Of a DNA stretch of 64,000 nt, positions 10,260-21,795 are shown piece by piece. Location of the stretch: NCBI GenBank assembly GCA_948470475.1, contig OX419338.1, positions 7,593,205-7,657,204 of the forward strand. The letters run 5' to 3'. The translations under genes were made by a program, and so were the position numbers. Under the pieces are notes generated by a model. It searched no databases, had not been told where the DNA came from, and saw only the letters and a program-made list of their open reading frames with translations. The DNA is from Galaxea fascicularis. Its lineage: Eukaryota; Cnidaria; Anthozoa; Scleractinia; Euphylliidae. Each line of letters starts with the position of its first letter. The first letter of the stretch is position 1.

Positions 10260-11251
10260 CATTTCATTGTCTGAAGCCGACCTGGTTTTAAAATCATTAC
10301 TTAAACGTCGTATATTAGTGAAGACTATGCTGAACAACAGAAACACATCAAGGACATCAAGGCTAATGTAACAAACAAGGCGGGTTAGCTTAGGGGTGTA
10401 ATTTACGTGTGTTTGGAAGTACTGGAAATATTTTATGTAGGTAGTACATGTGCACATGAAATGCGAGAAGTAATGTTTGTATAATCAATTAAAACATACC
10501 TGAAGCGCGTAATAAGGGTAGGGTGAGAAATATTGCATTGACCGATTTCTAGCAATGGTACTTAGATAAATATAAGGGGAAAAATCCATGCTATGCTACC
10601 ATACCAGATCAGAATCCATATGTACACCGAAAACATGCAACGTGAACTACGGCATTTATTAGCATAGAGATGTTTTAACATGGTTATTGGGCAAATAAAC
10701 GAATAAAACAATGAGGCCGTGGTAAAGTGAGACCGATAGTCCTTCATTAAAAACGGATTTTCCTCTCCTTGCGTCATAAGGGACTGTTTTCTTGATCGAC
10801 ATTTCTGGTTTAAAGGCAGACCTAAACCAGAATTAAAGAGATGATGTAAGACCAGCATAGACTGATGAAATCGGGCTGGGTGACCTCATGTTTGTTATGG
10901 AACACAGACTAGCAAGTCAAAATAAAACATTTTGCAAAGTTTCCAGAAAACGGTACTGGAGCGAATCAGAGTAAACATTTAAGGTGGCTCGGGTATTCCT
11001 TCCAATTTTTTTTGTGTTTTGCAAAGAGTTTTGTAGTACAGTAGTAGAATATATGTGTCACTTCTGGTTGCTTTCACTGAGTTGCTATTCGACTGAAAAG
11101 CTTAAATTAGAAATGTTTCGCAGGTTATACAGTTGGTATGGTAACCTATTATCTCAAGAAAAGTGCCATAATTCTTAAACCAATGAATGTTGTATGTGTG
11201 GTGCCACAGTTAGAGAGTCAGGGTATGTCATAAATGCAGGCAATTGCAAAA

Positions 11252-11402
11252 ATGGCAGATTTGGCGAATTTTCGCCATGAGTTTTGACAGCATACGAGAA
11301 TTCAATGCAAATAAGTTGGTTTAGGGGCCTGACAGATTTGGGGAATTTCGCCATAAGTTTGGACAACCAATGGAATGAGTTGGCATTAGGGGCCTGGCAA
11401 AA
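11252..11402. repeat. Imperfect tandem duplication, about 75 bp unit
   Basis: Two adjacent segments each run from 'gcagatttgg' or 'gacagatttgg', through 'aatttcgccat' and 'agtttggac', to 'ttaggggcct'. They differ by small gaps and substitutions. No coding role is seen. Confidence 0.6.
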
Positions 11403-11662
11403 TTAAAATACAAATACAGCTAAATATTAAATACACTTAAATGCATTGTAAACGTATACTGAAATGCTATCAGTGCGACATTGAAACAGATAAACTTACA
11501 TTCAAATATATACAAAATCTTAAAGTTCAAAACGAGCGGTCGAGGCTGATAATACGTTGAATTGAACGACCCTAAAAAGTTCTGAAGTTTTGAGCATTTT
11601 GGCAAGGTTATAATGACAAAGTCAAACGGAACACAGTGATAAATGATTATGAGAAAGGAATG

Positions 11663-11818
11663 AATAGGCCAGATTCGTATTCTCGGTATTGAACTGGATC
11701 TGGCATGAAGTGGAGGCTCTTGCGGGGGAATACATTTACATATGAAAAGATTCCCCCGCAAGAGCCTCCACTTCATGCTAGATCCAGTTCAATACCGAGG
11801 ATACGAATATGGCCTATT
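11663..11818. repeat. Foldback element, long near-perfect palindrome
   Basis: Two arms of roughly 65-70 bases, starting 'aataggccagattcgtat' and ending 'atacgaatatggcctatt', are reverse complements. The inner arms read 'gaggctcttgcgggggaat' and 'attcccccgcaagagcctc'. The loop is short and AT-rich. It is non-coding. Confidence 0.8.
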
Positions 11819-13091
11819 TCAACAAAGCTCTCAATACCGCATGGGTAAATTAAAAAAAAAAAAAAAAACCTCGATAATGATAATTCTGCAAAATGGAAAT
11901 GTCTTCTTGATGACGCTTTGGGATTTCAAGGTGGCAAACTACTTTTTTACTCCAACTTAAAACAGAATGATTTAGTTAATTTCAACAGACTTCTCTCTTA
12001 ATGAAATTTTAGAATGTTGGTGTGAAATTAGTTATCACCTTAGTGCATCAGGTGACATAAACCCGCTTAAGACGTTAATTTGGTATAATTCCGGTATTAG
12101 AATTGACAAAAAGCCCTTTTTCTTTCAAAAATGGTACCAGAAGGGAGTTAGTATTGAAGACCTTACCACTTCAAATTCACGTTTCTTAACTGTTAAAGAA
12201 TTCAATTAGAAGTGTTCTCTGAAAGTCAGTTTTTTGACTTACTACAGCGTGGTTAGCTCCATAACTTAAAAAAGAAAAAAAAATGGCTTTACAATGACGC
12301 AGCTACCACAAAGACTTCAAAATAACACAAGCACAGACTAAGGTAAGCTTCTTTTATTTAAACCTTTACTACAAGTTGAATTAAGAGCGATTTTCGAACC
12401 ATTTCCATACATTCTCTTAAATGGCTCAAAACGTAACGCAATACTGTCACGTATGTAAATCACAAACAACGTCTGGGCCGCCTGTGTTTACACAGATATT
12501 CTAGTAGGCTCGCGATCATGAAGTCTGGACCCATGTGACAATCAAATAGCAACATGGTTGTCATTGTAATACACAAACTAGGCAGAATGAGATCTGAATT
12601 CCTTTCTTTACTTTATTTTACCACTAAGGTATCATGCTGATGATCACAGTACAAAAAATTGCAATGCCTTCTCTAATTCATCACATTTTCCAAATACACT
12701 CAAAAGTGCTTGTGTTGATAAAACATTCACGTTGCAACATGTGAAGGTAACCGTGCAGGGGGAGGGGCCATTGGCCAAGCCACCACTCCCCCCCCCCCAC
12801 TTTTTGTGGGAAAAATAAAAAAATTTGGTAAAGTACATTTCCAAAGATGAAAAGTGCTGAATTGTCCCAGTCACAAACTGTCACTTTTTCTGTCAATTTC
12901 TGTCAGTTGTTGGTGTTTTGTGAGAAGATTCTTGCCTGTTTATGGAGCCACGTTGCTTGTAACTTCTACTCTTTGAAGGCCTCATCAATAATGATATGAC
13001 CACAATTTTGTTGTGGTATAAAGAAACAAGAAATCCTGGAAACAGAAATATAAACAACACAATTCACAAAAAGTTAAGTGTCATGTTTCTG

Positions 13092-14024
13092 TTAAACAAG
13101 GAATTCATCCGGAGGAAGAAGTTCAGGAATTTCATTGAAAGTAGGTATGAGAAACTTCCACAACCTTTCCCTTCTGTACAGCAGAAGCTTCCTCAATAGC
13201 ACTTTCTTCCTTCGCAATCCCCTTTCTATTAAAATGCCTTTCAGCCACTCCTTCCATGTTAATTTCTGGCAGAGTTTTAAAAAGTCAATCATGGACAAGT
13301 CGATAACGAGAAGAAAAGTGTGAAAGCTAAATACTAGAAAAATAAACAACAGAACAAAGGTGACGACCAGGAACATAACAGCATAGTCGCCGAGTTCTCG
13401 ACAAACTCTTGGAGTGTAAGAAGGCGATGTGTAGCTCATCATACAGAACACAAACGGATCGTAAGTACAATATGTCGCAAACACAAGCCCCAGCGAACAG
13501 TAAAATAAAAATAAGTAGAAATAGGCAAAGTTGTTCAATCCGACGCAGTTATTTGTAAAAGGGCAATGATGTGACATGAACATAACACATGAATCGCAAG
13601 CACTGCAATGGTGCGTCCCTTTGTCTCTAACGCGTGAACATTTACCACAGAATTTCAGTGATTCGAGATAAATATCAGTGTCTTCTTCGAGTTCTTGACG
13701 TGTTTCTGGATATCCCGGGAAAATTATCATAGCTGCTAAGTAGTTGAACACCATGTTTAGCCATAGGTAGATTGCAGTAAAAGCATAACAAATGCCTTGA
13801 AACGAGGAGTATGGCCTTGCAACCTCGATGGGCAAAATCACCATGAAGAAAAACCAAATTGCAAACGCAAATATGATTAGCACAGGTACGATTTGTACTC
13901 TTTTAAGAACTTTGTAAATGCACGTTTTCCTTGATCCGCGGGGAAATAGCGTTTGCAGGCTGCTGATGATAAAAACGCCCTGAATTAGTCCAACAGACAA
14001 AATTATTATCCAGACGAACGCCAT
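13092..14024 (-). CDS. zDHHC-family membrane protein with SHHC signature
   Basis: A single-exon gene of 310 residues. I place the start at the ATG at 14024 because the frame further upstream opens only with TTG, and because this start aligns with the neighbouring paralogue. Four hydrophobic segments are visible (about 4-22, 45-65, 80-102 and 165-240 in two passes). The cysteine-rich domain sits between the second and third pairs: C126, C129, H138-H139-C140, C143, C146, then S151-H-H-C154 and C160. In active palmitoyltransferases the tetrapeptide is DHHC, where Asp and the second His support the acyl-accepting Cys. Here Asp is Ser, CPW is CPF, and the later TTxE motif reads roughly SMID. All zinc ligands remain. 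It could be a low-activity acyltransferase or a pseudoenzyme at the ER/Golgi or plasma membrane. It is divergent to and homologous with the gene at 14317. Confidence 0.93.
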   Translation of the reverse strand: MAFVWIIILSVGLIQGVFIISSLQTLFPRGSRKTCIYKVLKRVQIVPVLIIFAFAIWFFFMVILPIEVARPYSSFQGICYAFTAIYLWLNMVFNYLAAMIIFPGYPETRQELEEDTDIYLESLKFCGKCSRVRDKGTHHCSACDSCVMFMSHHCPFTNNCVGLNNFAYFYLFLFYCSLGLVFATYCTYDPFVFCMMSYTSPSYTPRVCRELGDYAVMFLVVTFVLLFIFLVFSFHTFLLVIDLSMIDFLKLCQKLTWKEWLKGILIERGLRRKKVLLRKLLLYRRERLWKFLIPTFNEIPELLPPDEFLV

Positions 14025-14316
14025 GTTGGATTTCGTAACCAAGCGACAATTCCTTCCTCAGGGGTCTCCCGAAGGGTCTTTAAATTTAGATGAGAACTAT
14101 AGATGTCAAGCTCTTACGCTGCTGCTAACCTTCTTCAAGCTTTCCTTGAATTTTATGTCCACTGTATGCACAACACTCATAAAATTACCCCTAGACGGAC
14201 CTTTTCTTCAGTGAACTCCTCTTACTTTGCCCTACCCCCTACCCCAAAGAGACTTGGCGACCACCCCATACTGGAGTCAACCGCAATCAAGTCTCATTCT
14301 TTGATCTGCTCCCAAA
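14025..14316. promoter_or_regulatory. Presumed shared promoter of the divergent zDHHC pair
   Basis: Only 292 bases separate the two start codons, so both promoters and 5' leaders must lie here or overlap the coding regions. I see no clear TATA box. The role is inferred from the head-to-head layout. Confidence 0.5.
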
Positions 14317-15333
14317 ATGGCGGTTATTGTTGTCTGTTTCAGCATTGCGATTACAGTCGTTATTGTCGGTGCAATTGTTTTCCAGATTTTACCGAGGATA
14401 TTTCCTAAGCTCCGAACACTGCTGCCGTCGCAGGCTGTTGTCAGTTACATTCAACTTGTCCCCGTTAGCTTCATTTTCCCGACGTTGTTATGGCTGTTCT
14501 TTAGTGTTTATCTGAACGCCCACGTACCCAACCAGCCGTATTCTTCGCTGCAGGGATGGTTTCATATCTTTATAACCAACTACATGATGGCCAACGCTGT
14601 TTTCAATTACTACATGACCGTATTTACGTGTCTGGGTTACCCACAGCATCAAGATGAATTCACTAGAGACAGACTCTTTGTCAAAACTTACCAAATGTGT
14701 GTGAAGTGTAACCGAATCCGAAGCGCCGGAACCCATCACTGCAGCTGGTGCCATACATGCGTAGAGATGATGTGCCACCACTGTCCTTTCACGAACAACT
14801 GTATCGGGCGCCGAAATTACGTTTACTATTACACCTTCCTGTGTTATGCGTTCTTTGGGCTGTTGTATGCGTGCTATCTTACCTACTTTCCATTCAAGAA
14901 TTGCATATCTGTAGTTGCCGCTGAAAGATTCAGAGAAATCGTGCGTACTCTGCCTCAGATCAGTGTTCTCCAAGTATCTGGTGTGAGTGGTTTTAAGGGC
15001 CTGACCGACGTTTCTGTGCCTGAGGGCTGTGACCTATTAAAAGACTATTCAATACTGTTTGCCCCAGCTGTTGGCATAACGTTCTTCATTGGCTTTTTGT
15101 TTGGATTTCAGACCTTACTCCTCCTTGCCGACATGTCCATAGTTGATTTCTACGACATGCTCTCCAACGTCTCATCTTTGCAGGAGCTTCTCCGAATCCT
15201 CCACGTTGGCATATTCAAAAGAAAAAAGTTCCGATTCAACAACTTGATCCTGAAGAAGAAAAGTCAGAGCTGGATGTTTTTTGTACCATACCCCAATGAT
15301 GTGGGAGACGACTTGCCGCTAAAAGACCTTTAA
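14317..15333 (+). CDS. zDHHC-family membrane protein with CHHC signature
   Basis: A single-exon gene of 338 residues. Its ATG lies in a good initiation context (ccaaaATGg). Hydrophobic segments lie at about 3-24, 43-65, 82-104 and in the 165-195 and 245-272 region. The cysteine-rich domain has C128, C131, H140-H141-C142, C145, C148, C153-H-H-C156 and C162. The Asp of DHHC is replaced by Cys153, so the active-site Cys156 has lost its acidic partner and gained a nearby thiol. As in the neighbour, CPW is CPF and the TTxE position reads SIVD. Compared with the neighbour it has an extra luminal or loop stretch of about 25-30 residues near 205-240. The pair clearly arose by inverted duplication (shared PYSS-QG, FNY, GYP and HHCPFTNNC blocks). 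Acyltransferase activity cannot be assumed. Confidence 0.93.
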   Translation: MAVIVVCFSIAITVVIVGAIVFQILPRIFPKLRTLLPSQAVVSYIQLVPVSFIFPTLLWLFFSVYLNAHVPNQPYSSLQGWFHIFITNYMMANAVFNYYMTVFTCLGYPQHQDEFTRDRLFVKTYQMCVKCNRIRSAGTHHCSWCHTCVEMMCHHCPFTNNCIGRRNYVYYYTFLCYAFFGLLYACYLTYFPFKNCISVVAAERFREIVRTLPQISVLQVSGVSGFKGLTDVSVPEGCDLLKDYSILFAPAVGITFFIGFLFGFQTLLLLADMSIVDFYDMLSNVSSLQELLRILHVGIFKRKKFRFNNLILKKKSQSWMFFVPYPNDVGDDLPLKDL

Positions 15334-17061
15334 TTTGCAATTTGGCCTCAGAACAGTCTCTCTAAGTTCACTTGACTTTGCCATAGAGACTGGTTATTAT
15401 CTGCAGGCTGGAAGTTATTTTGTGGACTAAAAAACTAGATTTGATGAAATTGGCTTGCGATTTTTTCCAAAAACTGAGGAACCAGAGAAGAGTGTTTGTG
15501 AAGAAACTCTTTCAGGCAATACTTTAGCAGTTTGATCTTATGCAAAATTCATACACAAAGGGCCTCTTTATATCAGCCTGTGCTGTTTTGCGGAACAAAT
15601 TTTGTCTTAGGTTCAGCCCAGTTTCAAAGATGACAAAAGTCATTATGATCCTGAGGATGAGTTATGCTGCAAAATTTGAAAACAAAACAAACATGGTGAA
15701 ATGCAAAGTCATACCTTTTGTGCCTATCATAGCTTTGCCAACTCTTGAAGTTGTATTACTGCAGCTAAGTGGGATACTAATGATCGATATGGAAAATACA
15801 AGAGGCAAGGTAAAATCATGCCATCCAGTCTTACAAGGCATGCGTAGTTGAAAAACATTCATCCCAGTAACCAGGTGGAAGTGTTCATATGGGAAAAACT
15901 TCCAGCCTGGTTACCAAGATCCTGGCTGGGAAAACCGAGATCTCAACAACCGAGATTTCAACAACCGAGCCAGCCTGTCCTCTCCTTTGGATTTAGTAGT
16001 GTGGTGAGATCTCAGAAAACAGTCTAGTCCAGTCGACTGGGCTCATGAAGAGGCCCTAATTTTCTTTAATCCAGGCCTACAAATCATTTCTCACACGGTA
16101 ACCAGTCTGTATGCCAAGTTGAGTGAGTTTAGAGAGAGCTGGATTTTATGGCAATGGCTAGATCATGATATACATGTATGCACATTTTGCAGCGTACCGT
16201 TCATTAATATTTTGTATTTGCAGTGATGTTGGTATTTATTAAGTCCACTTATGATGTCCCATTTGACACCAGGAAAAAAATTACTTTCTAAAGGCAATGG
16301 CTATTTGTCACAGTCCTAGTGTTTTCTACATAATGCTTCCAAGGTCTTTCAATTAGCACTAACTGTGCCAGAGTCCATAGAATTGTATTACTTAGGGCCT
16401 TAGTAGCACACAAAGGAAGTCCTTACCGTGTAGCATTGATTTATCATAGTGTAATACCATACTGCCCTGTAGTTTGTTTGCAATACAGACTATCAAAGCT
16501 CTGGTTTCTTTTTTGTGAATTAAGAATTAAGATTTATGTGCTTCTTTCTGTGAGATATATATAGCCCGTAACACATGTTTATTAAGAGCCAATTGTTATA
16601 TTGGACTTGAGGTAGTAGATATTTGTGGCCTTCTATTTTACAGGAGTCTTTTTTTATGTAGGAACTTATTTTTGCAGATTTAGGACAATCTGCAAAAATT
16701 TAAAACCTGCAAAATTTTCATGCTACACAGTAATGTTAGTTTTACAAAGAAGAACATGGGAAGCATTTGTGTTTTGAGTATTGTTACTGTGGAATTTTCT
16801 TCAAGAATATTTATGTCCCTTTGTCAACAGGAAGATATTTATTTAGATTTTAGTTTACAATCTTGGGTAGCAAGTCTGCTTTGACATCATTCATCAAACC
16901 AGGCAGTAAGAGACTGCCAGTGTACTTGACCTCATTATTTAAGCTTTATAAAATGTGCTCCCTGAAGTCTCATATGGAGTGTTTCACAATCGGATGACTA
17001 ATGGTCAGTAGGCAGAATATCATTCACAGTGTTTGTAGCTTTAAAAAAAGCTTAGGCCACC
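15334..17061. other. 3' flank of zDHHC gene, no further gene
   Basis: It probably contains the 3' untranslated region. An open frame near 15540-15851 has no family resemblance. Around 15862-15970 'agtaaccaggtggaagtg' is followed by 'cttccagcctggttac', a small foldback, and 'aacaaccgaga' is repeated. Confidence 0.4.
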
Positions 17062-17268
17062 CTTCAACCCCCAAGAGTGATCAATAGTTAATTTCTCCTA
17101 ATAGTAAGACTGCTTATCAAATGTAAAGGTTGTGAGAAAAAACGAAGTGATCATCAAGCAACAAAGGTCTTGATTGTTTAACAAATTCTCCTTCTCATTT
17201 CCATAGAAAATATGGGTAGAAAAGTTTGGAGAATATATTCGCCGATATTAAGGTTTAAAGAGTTAAAG
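17062..17268. repeat. Dispersed repeat family A, copy 3 (diverged)
   Basis: It has the same plan as the copies at 45-242 and 3283-3492: 'cttcaacccccaagagtgatca' type start, 'tttctcct', a central 'gtgatcatca', 'aacaaattctcct' and an end 'aaggtttaaag'. Identity is clearly lower. Confidence 0.5.
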
Positions 17269-19104
17269 AAAAAGACCAAAGATTTAATTATTGGTCACTA
17301 GCATATTGGTTATTTCTCATTATTGAGTTAAGCTCTTAGGAACAGGTAAAAGTCTACATTGATAAAGAGATGTCCCAGTTAGGTTATTTTTTCACCTAGT
17401 AATAAGCCTGTAGTATTTTATGATTTAGAAAATGGCTATACCATTTCTGAGTTGTAGGTGTGAAGCTGATTTCATGTATGGGGTGGTGTTGACTAGCGTG
17501 AATGCCAATGGCTACTCTGGTCACAGTGCACACATTTTTCAGATGTTCTTTGGCTCTATTATTTTAATATTATATAATTCAATAATTTATTTATTTTCGG
17601 TAAAAAGTGTTAGAGCATCAGAAATCCTCAGACTTTATTTGTGTGAATAATTTGTGCAACAATAAAGAAAATGGAAAAATGTATCTCTGCAAATGTTGGT
17701 GTAATCCTGAGCACAGGACAAAGAGTTGAGTAGGGAGGGGTATCTGAGACAAACATCAAATAGGTCAATATTGTGGCAAAGTACCAATTACGGGCTCAAT
17801 CAAAATGGAATTAGCCTCAAGCCAGCCAAGCAACAGAAAGTGCCTGGCCTATGTCATTAAAGTGTGTTGGGAGTGTTATTCATGTGACTTGTTCATGCTC
17901 TTGCCCCAACCCTCACTCCAGCCTTATGCTAAGCCCCCAGAATGCAACCCTAGGTCAAAAAATAAACTGGGGCCCTAAAATCCCAACTCTTACCCTGTCC
18001 TTAACTTAATCTTAGTCATTGCTTTCCTCCAGTGGTGTCAGAAGCACTGGTCATGTGACTTCAATATCTCCACCTTTTGTAAATCCATTGACCACCGCAT
18101 TAAAACCATGTGCAACCAAAATTATCATGAAAGGTATACATTAGAGGAGAGACTTGTTTGTCTGGGATAAATGCAACAGATGGCAATATGACCTATTTGT
18201 TTTGAATAGGGTAGTTACACTGTCATACATTTGATCCTAGAAAGATGTAATCAGGTGTGAAAAAAGGTTTCAAGTGGAAGGACAAATTATCTAAAAAAGT
18301 AGACATCACGGGGGGCAACAACACCATTTTCCCAGTACATGAGATACCAACTAAGCTCTGAACACAACCAAGACTCATCTTTAAAAGGAAAATTTGTATG
18401 AACTTGTTCAATATATTAGAATCTGAAGACTCCTATGAAGACTTAGAATCGATCATCTCAAAAGTTAGAAAATACTCTTAGAAGCTATCACCTTTGCCTC
18501 TCACAAAATAATGCATTGCCAACTTGAATTAATTACATAGTTCTTTCTGTTTTTGTATTTACCATCTATTTATTTATCTGTAGTTTTTACTGTGTGTATT
18601 TTCCTTTCTTTTACTGATTATCCTGGCCTGCCTCGACTATCTGCAGAACCAGGGGAATAAGGATTCGTTGTCAAATAATAAATATGGTTGTTGTTGTTCT
18701 CTTTTTACATGCAAATTGTAGCCATCGAAATTATGGAAGTAGCTGACGATATTGCCAGCCACAGGTGCTTTTCGACAACCATGAAAATGTAATGCAAGTG
18801 TTAAGCTTCCCTTTTGAGGCTTATATTTCAGTAATGTCTCCTAAAAGGGAATCAAAACCATATAACTGCACATTTCTCATAACCACATTGATAGGTATTT
18901 AGTATTCACATCAGATGCACTGAATGTATCAGAGAAACTTGGTCCCAGTTGTTTAAAGAGGGGACAGTTACATACTCAAAAATAGGTCCGCAATGCGTAC
19001 ATGTGTGGCTTACTAGACCACGTGACAGGCGCTCGACTCTCGTGGACAAATAAATAAATTTGGTCTCAGCATAATGTGGCTATACACTTCGTGTAAGCCA
19101 CACA
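17269..19104. other. Intergenic, no gene recognised
   Basis: AT-rich sequence with possible polyadenylation signals (for example 'caataaagaaaa' near 17661), which could end the transcript of the plus-strand zDHHC gene. No protein family is recognisable. Confidence 0.4.
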
Positions 19105-19325
19105 AAAATCTTGTTTTATCAACAGAGTTGATGATGTAAATTGACCATCATATAGGGATTCTAAAGGCAGACATCAGTCCTTCAAGCATTGGCCCTTGGT
19201 CAGAGCGGATTCACTCTGACAAGGGGCTGCTAACACTCGAAACATCAGCTTTTAGAATCCCTGTACAGTGGTCTATTTACATTAGCAACTCTGTTGATAA
19301 AACCAAATTTTTGTGTACAACTTCC
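19105..19325. mobile_element. PLE-like inverted end sequence with hammerhead-like core
   Basis: 'ttatcaacagagttgatgat' on the left and 'gcaactctgttgataaaacc' on the right are inverted copies, as are 'gggattctaaa' and 'tttagaatccc'. Between them lies 'ctgacaagggg' followed by 'actcgaaacatcagc'. The layout and end sequence match the piece at 6651-6778. I interpret it as the terminal region of a Penelope-like element. No protein-coding part remains. Confidence 0.55.
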
Positions 19326-21659
19326 CCACCAACACAGCTACACGGTTTCTTTAAAAATACCCCCTATATTCAATACTTGTACTTAGCAAGCAAACAAACA
19401 AAAAAAAGCTACCATGCAGTGGATAAAACATGCCACAACTAATGCATGGGAAGAGTGAGAATTCTTTTTCCAAGCTTGAGACAAACAGCAGCAACTTAGG
19501 ATGGTATGATGGCTGTAACCAGCATATAATAACCAGATTCAAATACTTTAATATTTAAAAATAAAATTACCGTAAATTTCTAAAGGGGCTGACCAAGGGC
19601 CAGAAGTCACCACCAAATTGAAGGTAATGCAAGATCTCTGATGCAAAATAAAATTATGTGGGGTGATGCCTACTCAACACACAAGATATTTGGTCTGATC
19701 AACATCTCCAGGATCCTAAACTCCCATGAAATTGCAACTGCTTGTGTTTTCATGTTGTGCAAATAATAACTAAGATTTATTTTGGCATACATTCAAAATT
19801 GTTTACAGTTAAAGCATAAGACAGCCTTGTTTTAAACAAATGTAAATATTCAACTGTAATGGGGACCTGGAGCTGGTAGATGCGTAGTCAAATGAGCAAA
19901 AGGTAAAGATTTCTAAAAAGAACAAAGACAAGAAAGAAGAAGAACAAGAATTGATGCGAGGGAAGCCTGCAGTTTTTGGAAACATTGCTCCTGTTTCAAT
20001 TGTCCATTTTAGTTACAAGTCAAAGGTGTCCATAAAAAGTCTTAGTCTTCTTAGGAAACATTATTTTATTAATAGCATTCTACATGTATATACACCTAAC
20101 AACTCTGTACTTTGTACTGATTTAAACTGAAGACGACAGAAGCTTCTGTCAAAACATGTTTTTAGAAAGTGTCGTGTTGTTTCTGCGAATTTCGTTATAC
20201 CTAACATTTACTAATAACATTTACTTATAATTTGACATCGTGCATTACTATTAAAATTTTTCTTTAAAGAACCATATTAGAGCAGTTATTGCATGTTGAA
20301 ACATATTGACTATATAAATATATGAACTTTGCCCACTAAATAAATTCAGTCATAAAGGCTTGTGTCACTGCACTGTTTCTTGAGACCCACCAGATGATAT
20401 TTCTGAGTGGTTATATCAAACAAAAAGCCTCTAGGATAACTAAACATGAAAAGTAATTGTACAATTCATTTGTGACTTAAGCAAAAACTCTTCCTCTGAG
20501 AAAGTAATACAATTTAACTGCACAGGTTGCTTAAGACATAAGTTACTTCGCAACCAAGGCAAGCCTTGGAACAGGGTTTTCAATTTAAGCCGGCACCCGA
20601 TGCAAGTCACCGGCTACTTTAAACGTTTGCGCTGGATACTCCAGCATAAACCTCAGCTCCGCTGCACTGTGCTGCTATCGCGGTGCAATAGTCGTCCGGG
20701 TACTTCTGAATATCCTCCTGCTACTTTTTTTCTTTTTGAAACCCTTGTTGAAGAGGTGGTATTTTGTGCAGTGTTTGAATGCATGTTCCAGTAGGGGCAC
20801 TCAAGCTTTCAAGTGACAAGAGGGATGATTGAAGGATTTTGGGGGGTTTGAAATTTTTTATTCCAGAATTTGTTTTAGGTGGGAAAATTTGGCAATTGTT
20901 TTGATGGTGTGCCTTGATTTGAGTAGGTTTTTTTTTTGCGTATTCAAAACAATCGGAAGATTTGTGGTAACCAGTGTAGTCTCTGTGAATACAGTACGGT
21001 CCTTTCTGGAAACTTTTTAAGAATCAGAGATTTGGCATGGGAGATTTTTTGGGGGTTAATCTTTGGTCCAGGGATTTTTTGAGGGGGTTAATTTTTGGTC
21101 CACGAATTATTTGGGATTGACTTTTAACCCCCATTCAATCATCCCCATCACTTGAAATCCAGAGTACTTGACCCCTGTGATACATGCAGCTTTAAATGTC
21201 ACTCAAAACACTTTAAAGGAGCAGTGAATAAAATGTCCCTCAGCTGGTGCAATCCTCAAGACCATACTTGTCATGAAGAATGTTGACTGTCTGGTTATAA
21301 GCACTGTGAAGCAAACAATAAACCCTTAAAAGACCTGAGACCAATATGCACATTCTCATTTGTTACCATGGCAACTTGGAAGAAACTGTTTAATCATCAA
21401 AGCATGTCATGTTTGGTGTTTATTTTATCTGCTAGCCTGCAAATGCAAACATATTTCAGGCTGCCGTTTCTCTCCACAGAAAAACAAGGCTGGAGAGAAA
21501 TGACAGCTGGATCAAATGTCTGTGTTCGCATGCTTTTCCTCTGCTCACATGACCTCGTTTCACAAGGAACTGATATTGCAAGGAGGGAATTATTTGCTGT
21601 AACAAATTGAAATTAATCAAACAATGTGCTCTGTGTGGATTTAATGAGGGAATAACTTA
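19326..21659. other. Intergenic, no gene recognised
   Basis: Several short open frames occur without family resemblance. A G/T-rich stretch at about 20820-21110 repeats phrases such as 'ggggggtt' and 'ttttttgggggttaat'. A hammerhead-like core at 20127-20155 is listed separately. Confidence 0.4.
20127..20155 (+). ncRNA. Hammerhead-ribozyme-like core, probably decayed
   Basis: CTGAAGA (20127-20133) fits the hammerhead core CUGANGA. It is followed by C and a perfect hairpin, GACAGA-AGCT-TCTGTC (135-150), and then AAAAC where a functional ribozyme has GAAAC. Hammerheads are known in the terminal repeats of Penelope-like elements. The single change at the first core A/G position and an unclear stem I argue that this copy is inactive. 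Confidence 0.35.
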
Positions 21660-21795
21660 TACCTGGGGCTACCAAGCCAACTCTGACAGCATAAAACAAA
21701 GCCAGCCTGTTATCCCAGCTCCATTAATTTAGCAACCGTATTTACCTCATCAGTGACATAAAATAGCACTGACAAGGAGATTGAGATTGCCTTGT
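21660..21795. repeat. Dispersed repeat family E, copy 1
   Basis: It shares 'ctggggctaccaag' and 'gccagcctgttatcccagct' with the segment at 24982-25120, followed by similar 'gcaa...tatttacctca' sequence and a 'cactg..aag' ending. Both copies face the same way. Confidence 0.6.

Larger units (their letters stand above)
10260..13091. other. Intergenic between P450 and zDHHC genes
   Basis: It holds the 3' flanks of the convergent P450 and minus-strand zDHHC genes. Two repeat structures are listed separately (11252-11402 and 11663-11818). A poly-A run lies near 11852-11868 and a C-rich run near 12787-12799. No further gene is recognised. Confidence 0.5.

Noticed and set aside
14018..14042. Start of the minus-strand zDHHC gene six codons further upstream
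   Set aside because: The upstream codon is TTG; the ATG at 14024 is the first proper start and aligns with the paralogue.
15540..15851. 103-codon frame after the plus-strand zDHHC gene
   Set aside because: Low-complexity composition and no recognisable family; more likely 3' untranslated sequence.
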